A DNA stretch of 64,000 nt from Macrotrachela quadricornifera (lineage: Eukaryota; Rotifera; Eurotatoria; Philodinida; Philodinidae), in NCBI GenBank assembly GCA_022393335.1, contig JAJEKB010000944.1:78851-142850 (forward strand). The letters run 5' to 3'. The translations under genes and the position numbers were made by a program. Under the pieces are notes generated by a model. The model did no database searches and was not told the DNA's origin. It was given only the letters and a program-made list of their open reading frames with translations. Position 1 is the stretch's first letter, and every line of letters begins with the position of its first letter. Of the stretch, positions 21,583 through 36,382 are shown one piece after another.

Positions 21583-24012
21583 TTACGAACGACGATATTT
21601 CTTTTTTGAATTCTTGCCATCTGGTTTATGAGATATTGTCGTCAACATTAAGATATTCTTAATTTTGACAATATCTGTTTGAAGTCGTTTTACTTCACCA
21701 TGTTCTTCTCCAAAATTAGCTTTAAAGATCGAGAGACTTTCATTGAAATAACGAAGCGTTTCTGATGGTTTGTTCATTTTTACATAACATATACCAATAT
21801 TTCGTAAGCTAGTTGCAATATCTGGATGATCAGAAGGTAATATCTGTTGATAAAGATTTAACGCTTTGAATTCACATTCTAATGCATGATCAAACATATT
21901 AAAATATGCATATAAACTAGCTATTGACGTAAGACATTCAGAAGTTGTTTGTAGATTCGATAGAGTGGAGCTTTCGAGAATAGATCGAGCTTGTCCATAA
22001 TACTCAAGTGCTTTACTTGGATCATTGGTTTTAAGAACACTAGCTATGATCATTAATGTTCGAATAGTATGAGGATGACTATCACCCCATTTATTCTTCT
22101 GAATATTTAATTTCTCTTGACAAAATTCTAAACCTTTATTAATCTCACCCATTTTTTTATACATATCAACAATTAACTGAAGAGCTGTGATAAGATCGAA
22201 ATGATCAAATGGTAAACATTTCTCTTCCATGTTCAATTGTTGATGATAGTAATCAAGAGCAACTTTAAAATCTTTTTTATTTTCATAAATATATCCAATG
22301 TGACCAAGACATCTAGCAATATCATGATGTTGTTCGGGCAAAACATGTTTGTACATATCAAGAGCACGTGTTAAATACATAAGAGCCATATTAAAATCTT
22401 CTTTATTGCCATATATTCTACCAATATTATCAATTATCATTGCTTTTTGTACATTATCATCAGGATATAATTGTTCGAAAATATCTAATGCTTTTTGATA
22501 AAAATCAAGAGCTAAATCATAGTTACCTTTTTTACTATGAATAAGTGCAATACTCCAAAATGAATCAGCTATACAAAGACGATCAAGTGATTTTTGTTGT
22601 TGGCAAAGTTCATTAGCTTTCATATAATTCTTCAATGCTAAATCGGATTCATTTCTTTTAGAATGTATGTCTCCAATTTTAAGATAGATATTTGCAATAT
22701 CAGGATGATCGAATGGAAGTAATTTAAGCAACATGTTAAAATATTTTTCAACTCGATTTATTTGATCTAATTCATTCATAAGAAGATAACCAAAATAAAT
22801 GATTGGTGAAAATGGTATTCTGTCATGTTGACATGATAAGAGATGTTCTTGAATTTTTTCTGTACCTTCATCAGTAGTATTCAATTGTACTTTCCATAAA
22901 TTAAGTGTTGTATCAAAGTTAATTGAATGAATTTTGAAGAGAACATTCAAATTAAATATAACTTGGTCTCTATCTTCTATATGACTTTGATTTTCTACAT
23001 TAGCAAAACTACCTGTTTTTAATAATGGATCAACTTGAATTTCGAATAAAACAGGTTGATAATCATTCGATATAATCTGTAAACGAGCCATTTGGATCGA
23101 TATATCAATGCTTCGTGATGCTAATAAAAAACCATTCATAGATATGACTTTATCAATATTATCTTTAAATTTTTGTATTTCTTCCATTGACATTTGTGTT
23201 CCTCGATATAAAGTAATACTACTCTTATCTTTCAAGTCATGATATTTCTGTTCAATGGCTGTACATAAATCAACAATAAAGAATTGAAAAGTATATAATA
23301 CTTCAATATCTTCTGTATAAAGTGCTTTGTTTATTAATTTATAAAGAAAACAGTTATCAGTAAACCATTCAATAGCTTTTTCATGACTATAATTCTCTAT
23401 AAATTCTTCAATTTTCTTCATTTCATGTTTATTATTTTGATAATAATTACGACACATATCAAGCATCTGTTCTATTGATTGTTCATTTAGTGGAATCTGT
23501 TTAAGAATATAAATTAATAATTGATGTCGAACGAATGATTTTGATTGATCATTTTGTTCTTGATTAAATACATTAAATGTTAATATTTGTTGTTCGATCA
23601 GATTCATTTTTTCTCGAATGACATTCAATAAACTATCTTGATCAATAAATATACCTACGATTTTATTGTATGTTTTTATCGATAATAGATCATTTTGATG
23701 ATTAGTGGATAAAATAAATATAGCAATGACTTTTTGATAATTATAAATTTGTGTAAGAATAGAAAGATGTTGTGTAAAATCACCAGAAAATATGAGAAAA
23801 ATTAGTTCATTTTTAATTGATTTAATTAAGTCAAAACATCGATTAAAATCAGAATAAAATTGAACAGATGGATTTATTTCAAGTAATGCAGTTTTAAGAA
23901 AATCATCAGAAGAATCGTTCATTTGTTCATTAAGCCAAATAAGTCGAATATGCTCTTTATTATCTGAGACTTTACTTCGATGAAGATTTTGACTCATTGG
24001 ATTGATAGCCAT
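21583..24012 (-). CDS. ADP-ribosyltransferase-TPR protein, probably catalytically altered
   Basis: One 809-codon exon. The first ~210 residues are a variable N-terminal region. Residues about 215-375 are an arginine-specific ADP-ribosyltransferase fold: LYRGTQ with the NAD-binding Arg at 270, then MNGFLLASRS (Ser at 299 or 301) in the STS position. The third motif, normally Glu-x-Glu just before a Val/Leu-rich strand, reads RDQVIF at 348-353, so the catalytic Glu is Gln and the first Glu is Arg. Residues about 430-770 are at least seven TPRs of kinesin-light-chain type (repeated ALDFYQKAL, DHPDIA, LGHIGYIYENK). The C-terminus is basic (KKKYRR). ART-TPR genes are expanded in bdelloid rotifers. 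The missing Glu suggests weak or no transferase activity, with the TPRs acting as a scaffold (inference). It is divergent from SMC2. Confidence 0.88.
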   Translation of the reverse strand: MAINPMSQNLHRSKVSDNKEHIRLIWLNEQMNDSSDDFLKTALLEINPSVQFYSDFNRCFDLIKSIKNELIFLIFSGDFTQHLSILTQIYNYQKVIAIFILSTNHQNDLLSIKTYNKIVGIFIDQDSLLNVIREKMNLIEQQILTFNVFNQEQNDQSKSFVRHQLLIYILKQIPLNEQSIEQMLDMCRNYYQNNKHEMKKIEEFIENYSHEKAIEWFTDNCFLYKLINKALYTEDIEVLYTFQFFIVDLCTAIEQKYHDLKDKSSITLYRGTQMSMEEIQKFKDNIDKVISMNGFLLASRSIDISIQMARLQIISNDYQPVLFEIQVDPLLKTGSFANVENQSHIEDRDQVIFNLNVLFKIHSINFDTTLNLWKVQLNTTDEGTEKIQEHLLSCQHDRIPFSPIIYFGYLLMNELDQINRVEKYFNMLLKLLPFDHPDIANIYLKIGDIHSKRNESDLALKNYMKANELCQQQKSLDRLCIADSFWSIALIHSKKGNYDLALDFYQKALDIFEQLYPDDNVQKAMIIDNIGRIYGNKEDFNMALMYLTRALDMYKHVLPEQHHDIARCLGHIGYIYENKKDFKVALDYYHQQLNMEEKCLPFDHFDLITALQLIVDMYKKMGEINKGLEFCQEKLNIQKNKWGDSHPHTIRTLMIIASVLKTNDPSKALEYYGQARSILESSTLSNLQTTSECLTSIASLYAYFNMFDHALECEFKALNLYQQILPSDHPDIATSLRNIGICYVKMNKPSETLRYFNESLSIFKANFGEEHGEVKRLQTDIVKIKNILMLTTISHKPDGKNSKKKYRRS

Positions 24013-24387
24013 GAAATTGTAGAATGAATTTTGTAAATTTCTAATTAAAATGACAATCTCTACATACCTATTTAAAAACTAGAAAGTCATTGCATAACAA
24101 TGTTGTAATTACAGAAAAATGTCTTTAGATGAGTACAATCGTTATCTTTGTTCTTTTTCAATCATTTATTTTGTCAATAGATCAGCGATGAAAATTCTGT
24201 ATTAAAAACAATATAATCAAGATGTTCATCATTCCTATTCTTTATTGAAATGAACATTGACAAAACGACATCTATCATAATAAATGATTGGTTTTTTTCA
24301 ATATTCTTTTATATAGTTTAAAAGAAAGAAGATCGTTTGAATGAATAGAAAGAAAATCATATTCAATTATTTTCTTGTATTTTCATA
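24013..24387. promoter_or_regulatory. Shared divergent promoter region of ART-TPR and SMC2 genes
   Basis: 375 bases between two start codons pointing away from each other, so both 5' regions must lie here. AT-rich, no clear TATA or initiator motif, no CpG cluster. Confidence 0.45.
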
Positions 24388-27300
24388 ATGCATATACGTG
24401 AAATTGTTCTTGAAGGTTTTAAATCATATGCCACTCGAACAACTGTTGGTCCATTTGATGAACATTTTAATGCAATAACAGGTTTAAATGGTAGTGGAAA
24501 ATCGAATATACTTGATTCAATATGTTTTGTTATGGGGATAACATCATTATCACAAGTACGTGCACAAGCTTTATCAGATTTTATTTATAAACAAGGTACA
24601 GCTGGTGTAACACGTGCTAGTGTTTCAATTATGTTTGATAATCGAAATAAAGAACAAGCACCTGATGGTTATAAAATGTGTAAGTTAATTTTATAGGAAA
24701 TTGTTTTGTTTTGTTTTTTTTTAAATTATTATTTTTTATATTTAGTTGATGAATTAACAGTAACACGAATAGTTGAATCAAATAAATCCAAATATTTATT
24801 AAATGGAAAAAATGCTACACAATCAGCAATACATGATTTATTTAAATCTGTATCATTAAATGTTAATAATCCACGTTTTCTTATATTACAAGGTCAAGTA
24901 ACAAAAGTATCAAAATCAAAACCACAAGAAATTCTTGGATTAATTGAAGAAGCTGCTGGTACACGTATGTATGATCAAAAAAAAGCTGAAGCTTTAAAAA
25001 CTATTGCAAAAAAAGATGATAAATTAAAAGAAATTCGTACAACAATTGATACTGATATAACACCAACAATAAATAAATTACAGCAAGATGAACAAAATTA
25101 TAAAATGTATACTGAATTAAAAAAACGTTATAAATTATTAAATGATCAATTAATTGCTTATGAATATTGGCAATTAATAACATCAGTTAAACAAACAGAA
25201 ATTGATGTTGAAAATATGGAAATTCAAACAAAAGATTATCAAAAACGAAATGAATCTATTACAGATGAAATTCAACAAATTCATAATGAAGTTAAAATTA
25301 TTGAAAAAGAAAGAAATGAAAGTGAGTTGATAAAAATTGAAAAAAACAAAAATTTTTTCTAATTTATTATTTTAGATGTTGGTAATGAAGTATCTGAATT
25401 ACAAACTGTTTATGATAAACAATTAGTTGAACTTCGTAATTTAACAAATGATAATGATCGTTTATCAAAACAATTATCTCAATATAAACAACAATTAATT
25501 GATTCAGAACAACAACATAAACAATATACAAATTCAATAGGACAACTTGAAAAAGATATTGAATCAAGTCGTGAAGAATTAACTGAATTAGATAAAAAAG
25601 TTCTTACTGATAGTGAACATGTTAAACAATTACAACGACGTCATGAAGCTGTTAGTACAGGTACGGCTGTTGTTGGTAGTAGTTCTCAAATTGTTGGAGG
25701 TCCAAATGATGATAGTCGATTAACAAATAAAGAAAAATTAGATAAATATAAAGAACAACGTGGAGAAATTTCAACAAAAATAAAACAACTTCAACAGCGA
25801 GTTTGTCTTATATATACTTTCTTTTTCTTGTATAATTTTTTTTGATTTTTAATTAGATTGATCATTCAACTGGTGAATTAAAAAAACTTCGTACTGAACA
25901 AAAATCTTTAACAACAAAACAAGGAACATATTCTTCAATGCGTACAGAATTTGATAAGAAAAAAACCATATTAAATCAATGTGAAAAAGATCTAAATAAA
26001 TTACAATTTGATATTGAACATTTAAAACAACTTCGTAATGATATACGAAATGATGATGAAAATATGGCACGTGATCAAAATCGTTTACAACAAATGAAAC
26101 GTCAAAATCATCAATTAGATTTTCAATATACAAATCCAACACCAAATTTTGATCGAACAAAACATGTTCATGGTTTAGTTGCTACTTTATTTAATATTAA
26201 TGATAAAAAATATGCTCAAGCATTAGAATTAACTGCTGGAGGAAAATTATTTAATGTTGTTGTTGATACGGATGAAACAAGTATATTAAATTATTTATAT
26301 ATTCATATTATATATCGAATAGCATAGAATAAATTACACTGTTTGTATTAACCTATTTTAAATATATTCAAAAGAAAAGTTAAGACATAGAAAAAACTGT
26401 TAAAATATAATGAATGTCTACGCTTTACATTTCATTTTTTCCTCACTTACTTCGTCCTATTATTTGTAAGGAGAAGTGTTCATAATGGGCAGAGCTACCT
26501 ATAGTGGAAGGGATGAGAGAGAACTGCAAAACTTCGACTTACAACTTGCACTCATTGTTTTCCTTGAAAATATGTGTGAATTTCATCGCATCAGATGGTA
26601 TCCAACAGCAACTGTCTGTGGTATGATCTGTCTATAAGGGATGAGTGAAGGAGGACCAGGAAAACTCACACTCACATTTCCAAATGTTTATTTCATAAAA
26701 GTGTTTTAATTAAAGGAATCATCGAAGTGAAATATCAAAAATATAAATAGTCTAATTTATTCTGTGCTATCCGATAAATTCTAATATCATTTTTTTACTT
26801 TAAAAATATTTTTTAGGTAAACTTTTGTTCAAATATGGTGATTTAAGAAAACGTATAACATTTGTTCCATTAAATCGTATAACATCAAATGTAATACCAA
26901 AAGCTAAAATTGAATCAGCTAGACGTGAATTAGGTGATCCAAATGCAATATTTTTAGCAAAAGATCTTGTTAATTATAATCATTCAAAATATGAAACATT
27001 AATTAATTATGTATTTGGTTCAACAATTATTTGTTCAACATCAGCTATAGCACAACGTGTTGCATTTGATGAAAAATTAGGTTTAAATGCAATGGCTATT
27101 ACACTTGATGGTGATATTTATAATCCAGCTGGTATTTTATCAGGTGGTGATCGTAGTGGAACAAATCGTGGACCAACATTACTTGAAATAGTTGCTGAAA
27201 TGAATCAATTAGAAGAACATATAAGACAATATAATACAAATAATCGTCAAGAATTAACTAAACTTGAACGTGATTATGTTCAATATCAAAATTTACAACA

Positions 27301-29098
27301 ACAAATTGATTCATTAACAAATGAAATGCAATTATTAGAATTAAAATTAGCACAAAATGATGAACATCGTTTACAAACAGAAATAACAACATTAGAACAA
27401 CAAGAATTAAATAATAAAAACGAATTAGATGAACAACGTCATGAAGAAAAAATTTTAGATGAAAAAATAAATGAATTAGAAAAATTATTTAAAAATGAAG
27501 GTGAAGCAAAAAAAAAAGAATTAGCTGAAATTGAACAATTAATGAAAAAAGCTGAAAAACAAGTTGATTTAAGTCAAAAACGTTCAAGAGAAATGCAAAC
27601 ACATATTAAAGGTAATTATTCTTTTTCTTCCTTCTCAATTCTATTTTATAAATATTTTTTTTTTCTTTATATTCAGATTTGGAAATGCAACTTGATACTC
27701 AACGATCTGAACTTGATACATTAATATCTGATATGGATACACTTCGTAATACAATTGAAAATTCTACAAAATCTCTTAATGATGCAAATCAAACACTATC
27801 AAATAAACAAATTGAAGTTAATGAATTACTTACAAATTTACAAACAAAACGTTCACGTTTAACAGAATATAATAATCGTATTCATTCATTACATCAAAAA
27901 GAACAACAACTTATAAAAGAACGTCGAGAAATTGAATTACAATTAGAAAAAAATAAACATTCTATTGTTGATTTACAAAATATTGTTAAAGAATCTGTTC
28001 GACGACGACAATTAATTATTGATAAACATGGTCGATGGATTGAAGAAGAAAAAGAAAAATTTGGTGTACCAGGTGGACAATATGATTTTGCTACAATGAA
28101 TATTACTAAAATGCAAAAAGATGCCAAAGATGATAAAGAAAAAGTTACGAAAATGAGTAAACATGTTGATGAAAGAGCAATGACTTTATTAGAACAAAAA
28201 CGAGCCATGTATAAACAAGTTAGTAAATTTTACATTTTAAGTCATCATAGTATTGCAAGATTTAGATTATGTTATATTAAAATTAAGATTTTTAAAAAGA
28301 CTCACCGTCTCCAAATACAATTTTGCTATTTTTATTTTATTTCAACTAAAATTTCAGAGAATGTTAGTCCATGCTAGGATAGATTTTGAGAAAAAACCTA
28401 ATGAAAATACTATCCAAACGGCGCAGTGCAAATGTATGATATAGAGGATTTTCTAGAGCAGAAACTTCCGTAATGAAAAAGCCGAGAACTGACTTTCTTA
28501 TATTCTTTTTTTTTAGTTATTAACTAAACAAAAAAAAGTACTTAAAGATAAAGCTAATATTGAACGTGTTGTTGCTGAATGGGATAAAAAAAAGCAAGAA
28601 GCATTACGTATAGCATGGCAACGTGTAAATAAATCATTTGGTGAAATATTTTCAACATTACTTCATAATGCAAATGCAAAATTAACATCATTAAATGGTC
28701 ATTATGATGCTGATCGTGCACCAAAAGATCTTGTTTTAACAGGTCTTGAAATAAAAGTACAATTTGGTTCATTATGGAAAGAAACATTAGATGAATTAAG
28801 TGGTGGTCAACGTTCATTAGCTGGTCTTTCATTAGTTTTAGCATTACTTCAATATAGTCCAGCACCATTATATATCCTTGATGAAGTTGATGCTGCTTTA
28901 GATATGTCACATACACAAAATATTGGTTTAGTTATAAGAAAAAGTTTTCGTAATGCACAATTTATAATTGTTTCATTAAAAGATGGAATGTTTTCAAATG
29001 CAAATGTTTTATTTACAACAAAATTTGTTAATGGAATATCAACAGTTTCTCGTGCTGAAAATGTACCAAATAAAAAAACAAAAGATAAAGATAAATAA
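24388..29098 (+). CDS. SMC2: SMC2, condensin core ATPase
   Basis: Seven exons (24388-24679, 24746-25321, 25376-25800, 25857-26280, 26817-27611, 27677-28218, 28517-29098) total 3636 bases, giving 1211 residues, the normal SMC2 length. The N-terminus [15 protein letters not shown] is followed by Walker A GLNGSGKS (residues 32-39). The motif [10 protein letters not shown] ends the head half and long coiled coils follow. The hinge region contains VHGLVATLF and [15 protein letters not shown]. The C-terminal head has the ABC signature [10 protein letters not shown] and Walker [13 protein letters not shown], followed by SHTQNIG, which separates SMC2 from SMC1, 3 and 4. SMC2 pairs with SMC4 in condensin to compact mitotic chromosomes. 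Introns are 54-66 bases except intron 4 (536) and intron 6 (298), which have been enlarged. Codon use is strongly A/T-ending. Confidence 0.97.
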
Positions 29099-31453
29099 TT
29101 CAAACATTGATTTATTAAATTTATGTAGATATTTTACGTCAGATTGAATATTGTATAGTATTTTTTTTTACTGAAAAAATATAGATCTATGTTTGATGAT
29201 TATCCTATATTTGTGTATTTTTTTTTTTCAGATTCTTGATATAATAAATAATAAAAAAGTATTTTAAGTAGTTGTTTAAAATTTGATATTATGTTAGAAT
29301 TTTATCTGTTAAATTTATGTGAGAAATTACTCATGTAATAACTTTTTAATCTTTTATTTTCGTACAAAAAAATTATGATGTTCTCACTAATAACAATCGG
29401 TGTAAAATGTTCAAAGAAATTTAATATATGGAAATAAATACTTATTTTTCAAGTGTTGATCTTCTATCTCTGTGCCACTTGGAAAAGAAGTAAGATCAAT
29501 CGATCATCTAATAGAACATTCAGTTTGAGTTTTTAGGATTGAAAGCTTTCTCGTCCTATTTGTCTTTCCAGTTGATCATCACGATTTACTTCAAAAATGT
29601 TCTCACACTATTTATAAAATCAAATTCTTCGATCGAATCAAACCAATTTAAAAAAAGACTAAAATTATCAATAACTAATATAACATATCCTTTTAAAGTT
29701 AATTTTTGAAAAAAAAGGTGTACATGAATTCGACATTAGTGTTTTATCTTATAAATATTTTTGAACGTTTTTTTAAAGTGTGTTGTTGAAATTTAATAAA
29801 TTTTATTTTTGTTTTAGTTTTTATTGCAATTTATTTTCTAAACATTTCATAGTATCAGTATAAATTACACGGAATCTACAAAACGACTGGCAAATATATA
29901 ACAAAATGCACAACATCTATTCCTATCTATCTCAGTTCTCTTTAGTTTTTAAATAAAAGCACATTTCGCTCTGTATACATCTCTAGTTTGATAGAAGGTA
30001 TCGAGGTAGTAAAAAAAATTAAAAGGATTCGAACTAATCGCTCTTACTTGGAAAGCGATGATCAATCTAAAAATTTTAGATTATTTGCTCGCTTCATCCT
30101 TGACTTACAGGTTTTTTGCTTGGCATGAAAAAGTAAACTCCTGTAGTTGTCTATAGTGCTGTCTTTTTTTCTGTTTTTAGATAATTCTGTATCCACTGTT
30201 TTTATTTTTATCCTTTGTTAAATGATTACTTTCATTTGGTGACAGAAAATACATGATATTTTTTAATTGTCTTTGTTTTTAATGAGTTTCTTAATTCCAA
30301 AGGTCATCTTTTTTGACTGAGTTGTAAGGTTTTCAATTTTTGGCCATTTTGGCTGGAAAAAACAGGAAATTAGCTCTAGCTTTTCGAGGAAGAGTTCGCA
30401 TCTCAGATCCTTTTGAGAAATTTTACTATTTCGATGCCCTCTGACAAATGGCATACGAATGAAAGGAATCGATCTTGGACACTTCGAGCGATTCCCTCGT
30501 TTATGAGAAAGAAGTCACAGATTCTTTAGATGAAGAAAATATTAAGAAATTGCTTATTTTTCTGAAATGAGATTGCTATTTTCCCTTTTTTTTAAAAATA
30601 TTTTGTTAAAAGACGAATAAATTTTTTCTTTATTGATTTTCTTTATATGTTCTTTTATCGTCAATGATTGATGAGACATGTCATAAGTTTCGATATGATA
30701 TTCGATTAATTGCTATAAACGTGTACAAAAACCAAAAGCTGTAAAAATTATGATCGAAATGATAAAATTTAAAATTTTCGAGTAATCAAAATTATAGAAT
30801 GAATAATTATTAATCATTATTGACTTTGTTAGTTATAATCAATCTGATAAAATTAACCAAAAAAATCTGTTTCATAACTTATGTAAAGAATGTTTTTAAT
30901 CGAAATCAAGTTCATCTTCTCTGCATTTAGATTGTATATATACACAGGTTCATATTGTCATCAAAAGTTGGATAGAAAAGAAGCTAATTTTTTCACATCG
31001 GCTTAGATAAGATACACATGTTTCTTTTTGCGTATGTGTAACATTAGCGTAATCTTCAATTCAATGACTCATTCTATTCAATTGGTTTTATAGTTCTCCA
31101 ATCGTTGTGTTTGTTTTCTAAATATTTTTAAAATAGTCATGCATTTATTTTAAGATTCATTTTATATATTTCTAATTCAACATTCTAATTTAAAATTTAT
31201 CTTGTAAATTATTTTTTTTGATTTTTTATTATAAATATCTCATATTACTAAAAATTTAATCATCGTAGTGGCTAAACTTATCTAGGAAAGGCTGACATCA
31301 ACGTAGACACGAATCATCATCATCGTTCTCTTATTCTCACCTGTCTATTTCACGAGAGTTGATTATCATTTCATATCTTTCATTTTATTTTTTTGTCATT
31401 AGATCAGACAGAGATCTCCTATATAAAAGAAAAATAAAAACCTAACAGATACA
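29099..31453. other. 2.3-kb intergenic region
   Basis: Holds the SMC2 3' region and the RAB1 promoter. The ORF at 30263-30454 has no support. A T-arm-like sequence lies at about 30024-30040 on the minus strand, but no complete tRNA folds around it. Nothing else recognised. Confidence 0.5.
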
Positions 31454-32443
<990 letters not shown>

Positions 32444-35400
32444 AAAAAAAATAACAAGAAGGATTTTTATGATATATGTTGGCTGAATGTTTATGCACAC
32501 ATAACTAATCTATATTCTACATTTTTTTTTGCGATTCTTTAACTCTTTGATTTTCTTTTCCTTTTTTTTTCGATGTCGTTGCACAATAAACTAAACAACA
32601 TGCATATAAGATGAAACAAAAAAATAAAAAAAAAACAAATTATCGGCCATTGAAGACATAAGAATTCCATTACTCTTTCATTGTTTCTTTTCTTTTGATT
32701 TATTGTTTATTTTTAATTTACAAAAAAAAAAAAACAAAACTAAGAAAGTGTGTGACAGTAGCTAAAGATGTTTACTTTTACTTTTCTCTTTTCTCTTCTG
32801 CGTTCGTATGGTCTATTTCTGAATATGTTGATGATGAATATATATATTTCTTTTGTCTTCTTGCCTTTTCGTTTTATCTATTATTGATCGTTCTAGTTTC
32901 TTTTTTCTTTTTTTCATTTACATATATCATCCATATTGTTTATTTGTCTCTCGTTTACTTTTTCTCGTGGCTGGCAATAAAAAAAATCAAGAAAAAAAAA
33001 AGGTATATTTTTTCAATATTTTGCTCTTTAGAAACTTTTGTTTTGTATGATGAAATAATAACAGCTGGTAAAAGGTTTATTACAGTTAAATTTTTTTCTT
33101 ACATGAACTGAAAAATTGACTATTAGTTTTATTTCTATTCAATAAGAATAAAAAGACCTGTCAATATTTATCTTTTTTTAATAATGAAAAATAAGTCGCG
33201 CATTTAACGATTGTTAGTAAAAATTATAGACAAATTTAAAGATATTTATTGAAGAAAAAAATTGTACGACGTTAAATAAAATCGATACATGGCAAAATAT
33301 TGTTTTGAGAAATCAACAAGACATGTTTCGATTAGATAAAGATAATTTGGGAGTAAATCTTTACAAATTTCTTATTTAGCTTATTCTTTATATAGAACTC
33401 TATTCAATCGCTAGTGAAGCATTGAAAAGTAAATTTATATTTTATTTCTTGTGTAAAAAATGACCCAAAATCTGTCAACTCATAAATTGCAATGATATTA
33501 ACATGAATGAAACTGCATAAACACTTAAGCCAAATTAAACCTTTTGAAAATAATTATTCGCTTTCCGTAAATAATTTTAACTTTTTATTAAACGTATCTT
33601 TTCTTCATGGTTAATCAAATCGGATTCTAATTAGACATCTATCAAATATATGACCTTCTCTAAAGAACCAAGTGTTCTATTACGACACATTTGAAAAATT
33701 CAAGAATGTAATTACTAAAAAAAATTAATTTCATTAAAATGTCTTTTTTTAATCCTAAGTTAAAGGCGTGCCCATGGCTTATTTTAAACTTCATATTGTA
33801 TCTTCTCATACTTTTACTATTACGTATCTATTTAAAAAAAAACGTCATATATTTGAATAAATATCGTTATAAAAAATTATTTTGAATTATATTTGCTTGA
33901 GAAGTAATCAAGGTCAAAAAAAAAATGGTTATCGTTGCATCTGAAAAATAAAACATTTTGCGAATAGAGACATCTGCTAATGCATTTTATTTTTTTAACA
34001 GCCGTTTATGTTTATGAATGTGAACAGTTCTGTTATAAATATAAGTAATGATTGTGTGCAACATTTCAAGGATAATTGAATGATGTAATAAAATAATTTT
34101 TACCGAAAAAAATAATTAGATTCATTTCTCTATGGAAAAACCGACGTGGATTTACAATTGACATCATAATTCACAAATTCAACTCTTATTATCGAATAAT
34201 AACTTAATATCATGATTAATTATATCTTCATCATTACCATCTATCACATTCGAAGTCACTATTAAACTATTAATAGTGAAATTAAATGATCGTTATAATG
34301 CTTAAATAATTTCTACTACTATTCTATAAATAGTACGAATAATAATTCTTATAAAATTTAATAAATATATTTATGTAACCGCATAGCTCATTAATGTTTA
34401 GGAAGATATCTTTCATTAAGTACAAATATAACTTTTTCATTGGTAAAACTGCTTATGGGTTTTTAATGATAATATAAAATAATAATTTTGGCATGATGCA
34501 TATTCTGATGTACGTGATCAATTTTAAGTAACATTTAATAGAAGAGCATGGGATAGATAAGGAAAGAAAGATTATTTAAGTTTATCATTTGTATGACCAT
34601 TCGTAGTTTGATTTTCTATTGTTCGGAAGCAATAGCAGTAAATCTCTAAGTCGTTTACTCTATGCTATGACTAATGTCGTGATTGCGTTTATCCTTTATC
34701 ATTGTCTCGTTTTATTTTTCCAACGGATTCATGGAACAATGCCTCCATTTCTTAGATTTGATTCATCACTACCGAATTACTAGTTAAAAGAAGGTCACAT
34801 TCAATGTTCATTGATGAATTTAAATAATTTTTCTTTTTCACTGCTCATTCACCATGAGTAAAATAGACTAATTTGAAAAGAAATTATCGGAGCTATATAA
34901 CACAACAAAAACAAAAAGACAATAAATGCTTAAACTCAAAAAAGTTTATTAATTAATCGCTGTTTGTTAGGAAAAATCTTACAGATTTCGTCTTATAATT
35001 TTAACGTCTGGATATATGAATACAACTAAATTTAAATCACTTCATTTTGATCAACTAACATGACAGAACAAGAAATAGTGTACACTGTTGTTTTATATTT
35101 AGATCAAATAGTGCTCATCTAATAAGAGACAATTGAATTATACACTGAAGTTTAGTATAAATAACGACGTTCCTTTCTATTTGATTTTACTGTAACTCTT
35201 TCATTGAGGGTGTGAATCATCGTAAAAAAAATGATTTTTAACTGAATCATGCCACAAAAAGCACAAAATTGATGCTAAGATGCTTCTACAAAGTCATGCT
35301 GTCAGGAAACAGTTGTGTCACGTACGTAAATCTTTTTGGTTTTCGCACAAAAACATCTCTTTCACAGAGGCAACTTACACTAGAACGAAATTTTGGTTTC

Positions 35401-36382
35401 AAGGGTTAGATTTTCATAAATTTAGTAAATGTGAATTTTTTGATCTATTAGGTGAAGTCACTATCGTTGGATTGACTATATTTCATTCATCATATGATGG
35501 AAATCGACGAAAGTATATAAACCAAACAAAAATATAATGAAGATTATCAGATATAGACATTCAAGGAATGCTTACAGTATTAGTTGTTACATGGTCACCT
35601 ATTCTTTATTTCTGTTCATTAGTAGATTTTGTTATTCATATAGGTTTTCTTTATTTTGACATAAACTCCTCTACGCATTTATCTAAGTTGTTGTTTTAAT
35701 TACTTGTTTGCAGTGGTATGTAAGTGTAGGTCATTTGTCGATTTATCGTATTCATTGATCAAAGTATATTAAGCAATATATATTTTGTCTTTTTCACTTG
35801 ATCTATGTAATCAACTTAGTGGCAGTGTCCTTCATCTAGAGAAGTACTGTTCAACTTAGTTAAACAATATTTTTAAGACTTATTTTTAGTAAAAATCTCC
35901 GCAATGAAAGATAAAATTTAAATGTTTCAGTTCCCAATTTGATGTGATCGATCAGTATATATTTCTGTGAAAGTTACTTTTTTTTCTTTTTATAGGCAAT
36001 ACAAACATTCCATAGATTCATCATCGACGAGTGAAACATCACGATATATAGGAATGAAGTATTCTCAATTGAAACAGTATTTTGATGATGGTTAAGATCA
36101 TTTATTGCTGGAGATTTAAAACAGATGATAGTTACTATCAAAGTTACTAAAGTAAAAGAATATGATATATATTTCCGTAAAATGTTCGAGTAAATACTTG
36201 CCTCCTTTTATTCTTTCACTGTTGTTAGAGGTCGCTGTTTGCCATTTGATACACGTTGTTCACGTACATGCTAGAGGTTGAAATTAGAGACGACCTAGGC
36301 AACCGACTGAATTATGTCTTTGTCTTACCATAATTCAATAATTCTTCTTTTCATTTTTGCCTCAGTCATTTAAAACCACAAC
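32444..36382. other. 3.9-kb intergenic region
   Basis: The first ~700 bases are extremely T- and A-rich, probably the RAB1 3' region. ORFs at 32695-33111 (Phe/Tyr/Leu-rich, translation of T tracts) and 35280-35537 lack support. The last few hundred bases contain a pyrimidine tract ending in CTCAG (about 36345-36365) just before the FAM161 start, a likely splice or trans-splice acceptor. No repeats recognised. Confidence 0.5.

Noticed and set aside
30000..30075. tRNA-like T arm (GTTCGAATCC) on the minus strand
   Set aside because: No matching acceptor stem or D arm could be folded around it; the hairpin next to it has a loop too long for an anticodon arm.
32695..33111. 138-codon ORF downstream of RAB1
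   Set aside because: Translation of T-rich 3' sequence (Phe/Tyr/Leu/Ser runs); no conserved features.
35280..35537. 85-codon ORF between RAB1 and FAM161
   Set aside because: No domain, no splice context, no similarity that I can recognise; compatible with chance.
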